64,000 nt of DNA from an uncultured Bacilli bacterium (GTDB taxonomy: Bacteria; Bacillota_I; Bacilli_A; RF39; UBA660): NCBI GenBank assembly GCA_947588685.1, contig CANPYM010000001.1:64479-128478 (forward strand), in the 5' to 3' direction. This document shows, piece by piece, positions 60,729 through 64,000 of this stretch. Position numbers and translations under genes: made by a program. The notes under the pieces were generated by a model. It had not been told where the DNA came from and ran no database searches. It was given only the letters and a program-made list of their open reading frames with translations. Positions within the stretch are counted from its first letter, which is position 1. Every line of letters begins with the position of its first letter.

Positions 60729-61596
60729 TTTCGATTAATTCGTATTCTTTAGTACCGATACCTAATTCAGCAGCAGCATCAATTGTAAGAGTACCATGAC
60801 GAGAATTAATTCTTTCTAGTAGATGGTCACGACCTGGATCATCTGAAGATTTAACCAAATCAATACAAGCTTGGTCAATAGCTACAGGATCTAGTGAAGC
60901 TAGAATACCAATATCTTTCATACAAGGATCTTCTGCTACATTACAGCAATCGCAATCTACTGACATATTACACATAATATTTATATAGGCAATATTATCT
61001 TTAAAGTGATTAACTACTGATGAAGCTGCATCAGCCATTGATTCTAAGAATTTATCTTGATCTTGATGGAACATATCTTCATAAGAACCATTACTACCAC
61101 AACAATGAATAAATCTTTTCCCTTTACTTGAAGCTACTCCGATAGATAGTTGTTTTAGAGCTCCGCCATATCCTCCCATAGGATGTCCTTTAAAATGTGA
61201 TAGGACAAGCATTGAATCATAATTTTCAATATTCTTACCAACATAGTTTTTCTTTAACACTTTACCATTTGGAATATCAAAAGCTATTTCTTCTTCGCTA
61301 TCCATAATATCAACATTAAAATATTTAGACCATTCATGATCAGCCATTAACTTTAAATGTTTTTCGGTTGTATCTCTAGCGCCATCATAAGCTGTATTAC
61401 ATTCAACAATCGTACCATTTACATATTCAACCATTGGTTTCATAAACTCAGGGCGAAGATAATTTTGATTACCCTCTTCACCAGAATGAACTTTAACAGC
61501 TACTTTACCTTTTAATTCTCTACCTAAAGCTTGATACATCTTAACGACACTTTCAGGACTTAAATCCCTTGTAAAATAAACTTTAGTTTTTTCCAT
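60724..61596 (-). CDS. DUF362 protein (possible Fe-S/cofactor-binding)
   Basis: 290 residues. DUF362 pattern: KVAVKVHSGEEGNQNYLRPE, VECNTAYDGARDTTEKH, VLSHFKGHPMGGYGGALKQL, then NMSVDCDCCNVAEDPCMKDI and DPVAIDQACIDLV. The cluster CDCC...C suggests a metal site, but the ferredoxin domain of longer members is absent. Immediately downstream of enolase (nine bases), so possibly co-transcribed. Confidence 0.85.
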   Translation of the reverse strand: MEKTKVYFTRDLSPESVVKMYQALGRELKGKVAVKVHSGEEGNQNYLRPEFMKPMVEYVNGTIVECNTAYDGARDTTEKHLKLMADHEWSKYFNVDIMDSEEEIAFDIPNGKVLKKNYVGKNIENYDSMLVLSHFKGHPMGGYGGALKQLSIGVASSKGKRFIHCCGSNGSYEDMFHQDQDKFLESMADAASSVVNHFKDNIAYINIMCNMSVDCDCCNVAEDPCMKDIGILASLDPVAIDQACIDLVKSSDDPGRDHLLERINSRHGTLTIDAAAELGIGTKEYELIEI

Positions 61597-61605
61597 TTTT
61601 CCTCC

Positions 61606-62844
<1,239 letters not shown>

Positions 62845-62911
62845 CTACTATGGACCTAATTATATTATATCAAGTTTTAAACTTCTTTCCTATACCTTTT
62901 AAACTTTTTTC

Positions 62912-62940
62912 AAAATAAAACCCGCTTATGCGGGATCATT
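62912..62940 (-). terminator. Terminator of 62926 gene
   Basis: CCCGC-ATAA-GCGGG followed by TTTTATTTT on the leftward strand, overlapping the stop codon. Confidence 0.7.
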
Positions 62941-63369
62941 TATTTTAACAATTTGCCATTTACCTTTAATACGTCTTATTTTAGCTGTAACAGGAATATC
63001 TACAGAGCCATAAATAATACCGCCATCTTTATAACACATCTTAGTATAAGTAAACCAAATATAACCACTAAAGAAGCCATGAATCTTAATCCGATCATTT
63101 ACCTTAACTAAAATATTATCACGGATATCATTATAATCGTTTTCCGTTAGAACTTTTTTGTCGCTAACATACTTACTGCTACACTCTCCGTATTCTTGAA
63201 TTAGAGGAGTATCTTTTAGGTCTTCATAATATACTGGATTTTCTTTTAAGGCTTCAGTAAACTCTTTTTTTATTTTACTAGTATTACCAAAAATAGAGTT
63301 TAAAACAATATTCAGAATTAACAATAAAATAATGATTAAAACATATATCTTAATTCTTTTCTTTTTCAT
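62926..63369 (-). CDS. Membrane-anchored extracellular protein, unknown
   Basis: 147 residues. N-terminal helix (KIYVLIIILLLILNIVLNSI) without a lipobox, then a small secreted domain ending VTAKIRRIKGKWQIVKIND, a strand pattern reminiscent of NTF2-like or lipoprotein-type folds. Function unknown. Confidence 0.65.
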   Translation of the reverse strand: MKKKRIKIYVLIIILLLILNIVLNSIFGNTSKIKKEFTEALKENPVYYEDLKDTPLIQEYGECSSKYVSDKKVLTENDYNDIRDNILVKVNDRIKIHGFFSGYIWFTYTKMCYKDGGIIYGSVDIPVTAKIRRIKGKWQIVKINDPA

Positions 63370-63513
63370 ATAACTATCATCCTATCAATAATTATAGCAT
63401 TCAACTTAGGGGTTGTAAATATATAGTTATCTTAACAGTTTTTTGATATATTCATAAGTACCTATTGTAATAATTAGACTACTCCCCATAGTCTAAGAAA
63501 GGTAGTATAACTT

Positions 63514-63612
63514 CTATAGCGTTACAACTTTATCTTCTAATGTGTTAATCGAGAAAGTTTTACTACCACTTTTAATTAAATTAAAAGGTTCATCATGTAA
63601 ATGTATGTGCAT
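63514..63612 (-). pseudogene. ASCH-domain fragment
   Basis: 32 codons (MHIHLHDEPFNLIKSGSKTF, then SINTLEDKVVTL). The pattern 'MxxHxxxxPFxxIxxGxKTxxxRLxDxK' is the start of ASCH proteins, which bind RNA or nucleotides; the rest of the domain is absent, so this is a truncated gene. The stretch 63370..63513 is AT-rich with no frame. Confidence 0.55.
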
Positions 63613-63633
63613 ATAAATATTCTTAATATTACT

Positions 63634-63861
63634 CTAATGGTTCTTAGCTCTTTCTTTTATACCTTCACCAAAACAATCTTGATATAAATTTGTTTCTTCA
63701 ATTGGTATATTGTTTTTAAGAGCCTCAGCTATTATCTCTGTCTTTAACTTATAATTATGACTAGAGTACCAGTCAATAGGAAATACATCCTTCTTCTCAT
63801 TATATTTTTCTTTATAACGTAATTCTGCAATAGTATATAAATTATAATCTAATTCATCCAT
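63634..63861 (-). CDS. Small hypothetical protein
   Basis: 75 residues, helical, charged (LYTIAELRYKEKYNEKKDVF; LKTEIIAEALKNNIPIEETN). GGAGG site before ATG 63861. No family recognised; between the gene cut by the window edge and the ASCH fragment. Confidence 0.6.
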   Translation of the reverse strand: MDELDYNLYTIAELRYKEKYNEKKDVFPIDWYSSHNYKLKTEIIAEALKNNIPIEETNLYQDCFGEGIKERAKNH

Positions 63862-63870
63862 AAATTCCTC

Positions 63871-64000
63871 CTATAAATTAACTTTTTTACTATCTTCATA
63901 AGTAGGTAGTTTAAGTATCTTTTCCTTATAAAAATCATCTAATAAATCAACTAATTCATCACCAACAATAGCTCTTAAAATTTGAAGAGCTTCTTCACTT
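63871..64000 (-). CDS. C-terminal end of a protein, partial
   Basis: The last 43 codons are seen (EEALQILRAIVGDELVDLLD to EDSKKVNL). The helical DDFYKEKILKLPTYED stretch is reminiscent of Mor-type small regulators, but too little is visible to call a family. Its stop lies nine bases before the next start. Confidence 0.55.
   Translation of the reverse strand, partial: SEEALQILRAIVGDELVDLLDDFYKEKILKLPTYEDSKKVNL

Overview
The window is a low-GC chromosome segment from a Gram-positive-type bacterium. The host part carries murC, a PgdA-like polysaccharide deacetylase, spoVS, sufB and sufU, pyrG, rnhC, enolase, WXG100-type proteins and a SipW-type signal peptidase. TGA is used as a stop. This fits an uncultured gut Bacilli-like lineage (Erysipelotrichales or RF39 neighbourhood); the assignment is inference from gene content and composition, with no 16S rRNA in the window.

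Region 1 to about 16757 is the right part of a prophage; its left end lies outside the window. Leftward genes run from early to late: Cro-like regulator, replication initiator with an iteron and AT-rich origin, coiled-coil and small early genes, a tyrosine recombinase, a late regulator, a set of 10-bp repeats that may be a packaging or control site, small and large terminase, portal, a small metallopeptidase, a 300-nt structured RNA with a tRNA-like domain, and a scaffold gene cut by the window edge. Rightward from a divergent operator come a CI/LexA-type repressor, a DUF3800 protein and a small nuclease-like protein in one overlapping operon. After them lie two leftward small RNA candidates and a large serine integrase that ends at the attachment site. 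The phage has inserted inside an ssb gene, leaving only its first 72 codons.

Region 16.8 to 35 kb is host chromosome: sufB and sufU, a PEP-synthase-like protein, spoVS, a zinc alcohol dehydrogenase, a pseudo-acyltransferase, pnuC, a polysaccharide deacetylase, a beta-helix-like surface protein, an MMPL transporter with seven tandem helical repeats, a Sir2-like protein, and a DUF5305 / signal peptidase / TasA-like export module.

Region 35 to 54 kb mixes housekeeping and orphan genes: two metallophosphoesterases (one with a winged helix), tRNA-Gly, a tyrosine phosphatase, a uracil-DNA glycosylase-like gene, pyrG behind a very short leader with two mutually exclusive hairpins, an orphan VirD4-like ATPase with an AraC-type regulator, mtaB, rsmE, a CvpA-like protein, rnhC and murC.

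Region 54 to 64 kb holds a WXG100 pair next to an NlpC/P60-like protein whose catalytic Cys is Ala, a truncated DUF362 duplicate separated from its parent by a DUF4116-repeat gene, enolase, and a small cluster ending in gene fragments.

The most novel candidates are the phage structured RNA with a tRNA-like domain, the repressor-linked DUF3800/nuclease module with its convergent small RNA, the ssb insertion, the short pyrG attenuator, the WXG100/dead-hydrolase cluster and the MMPL repeat array.
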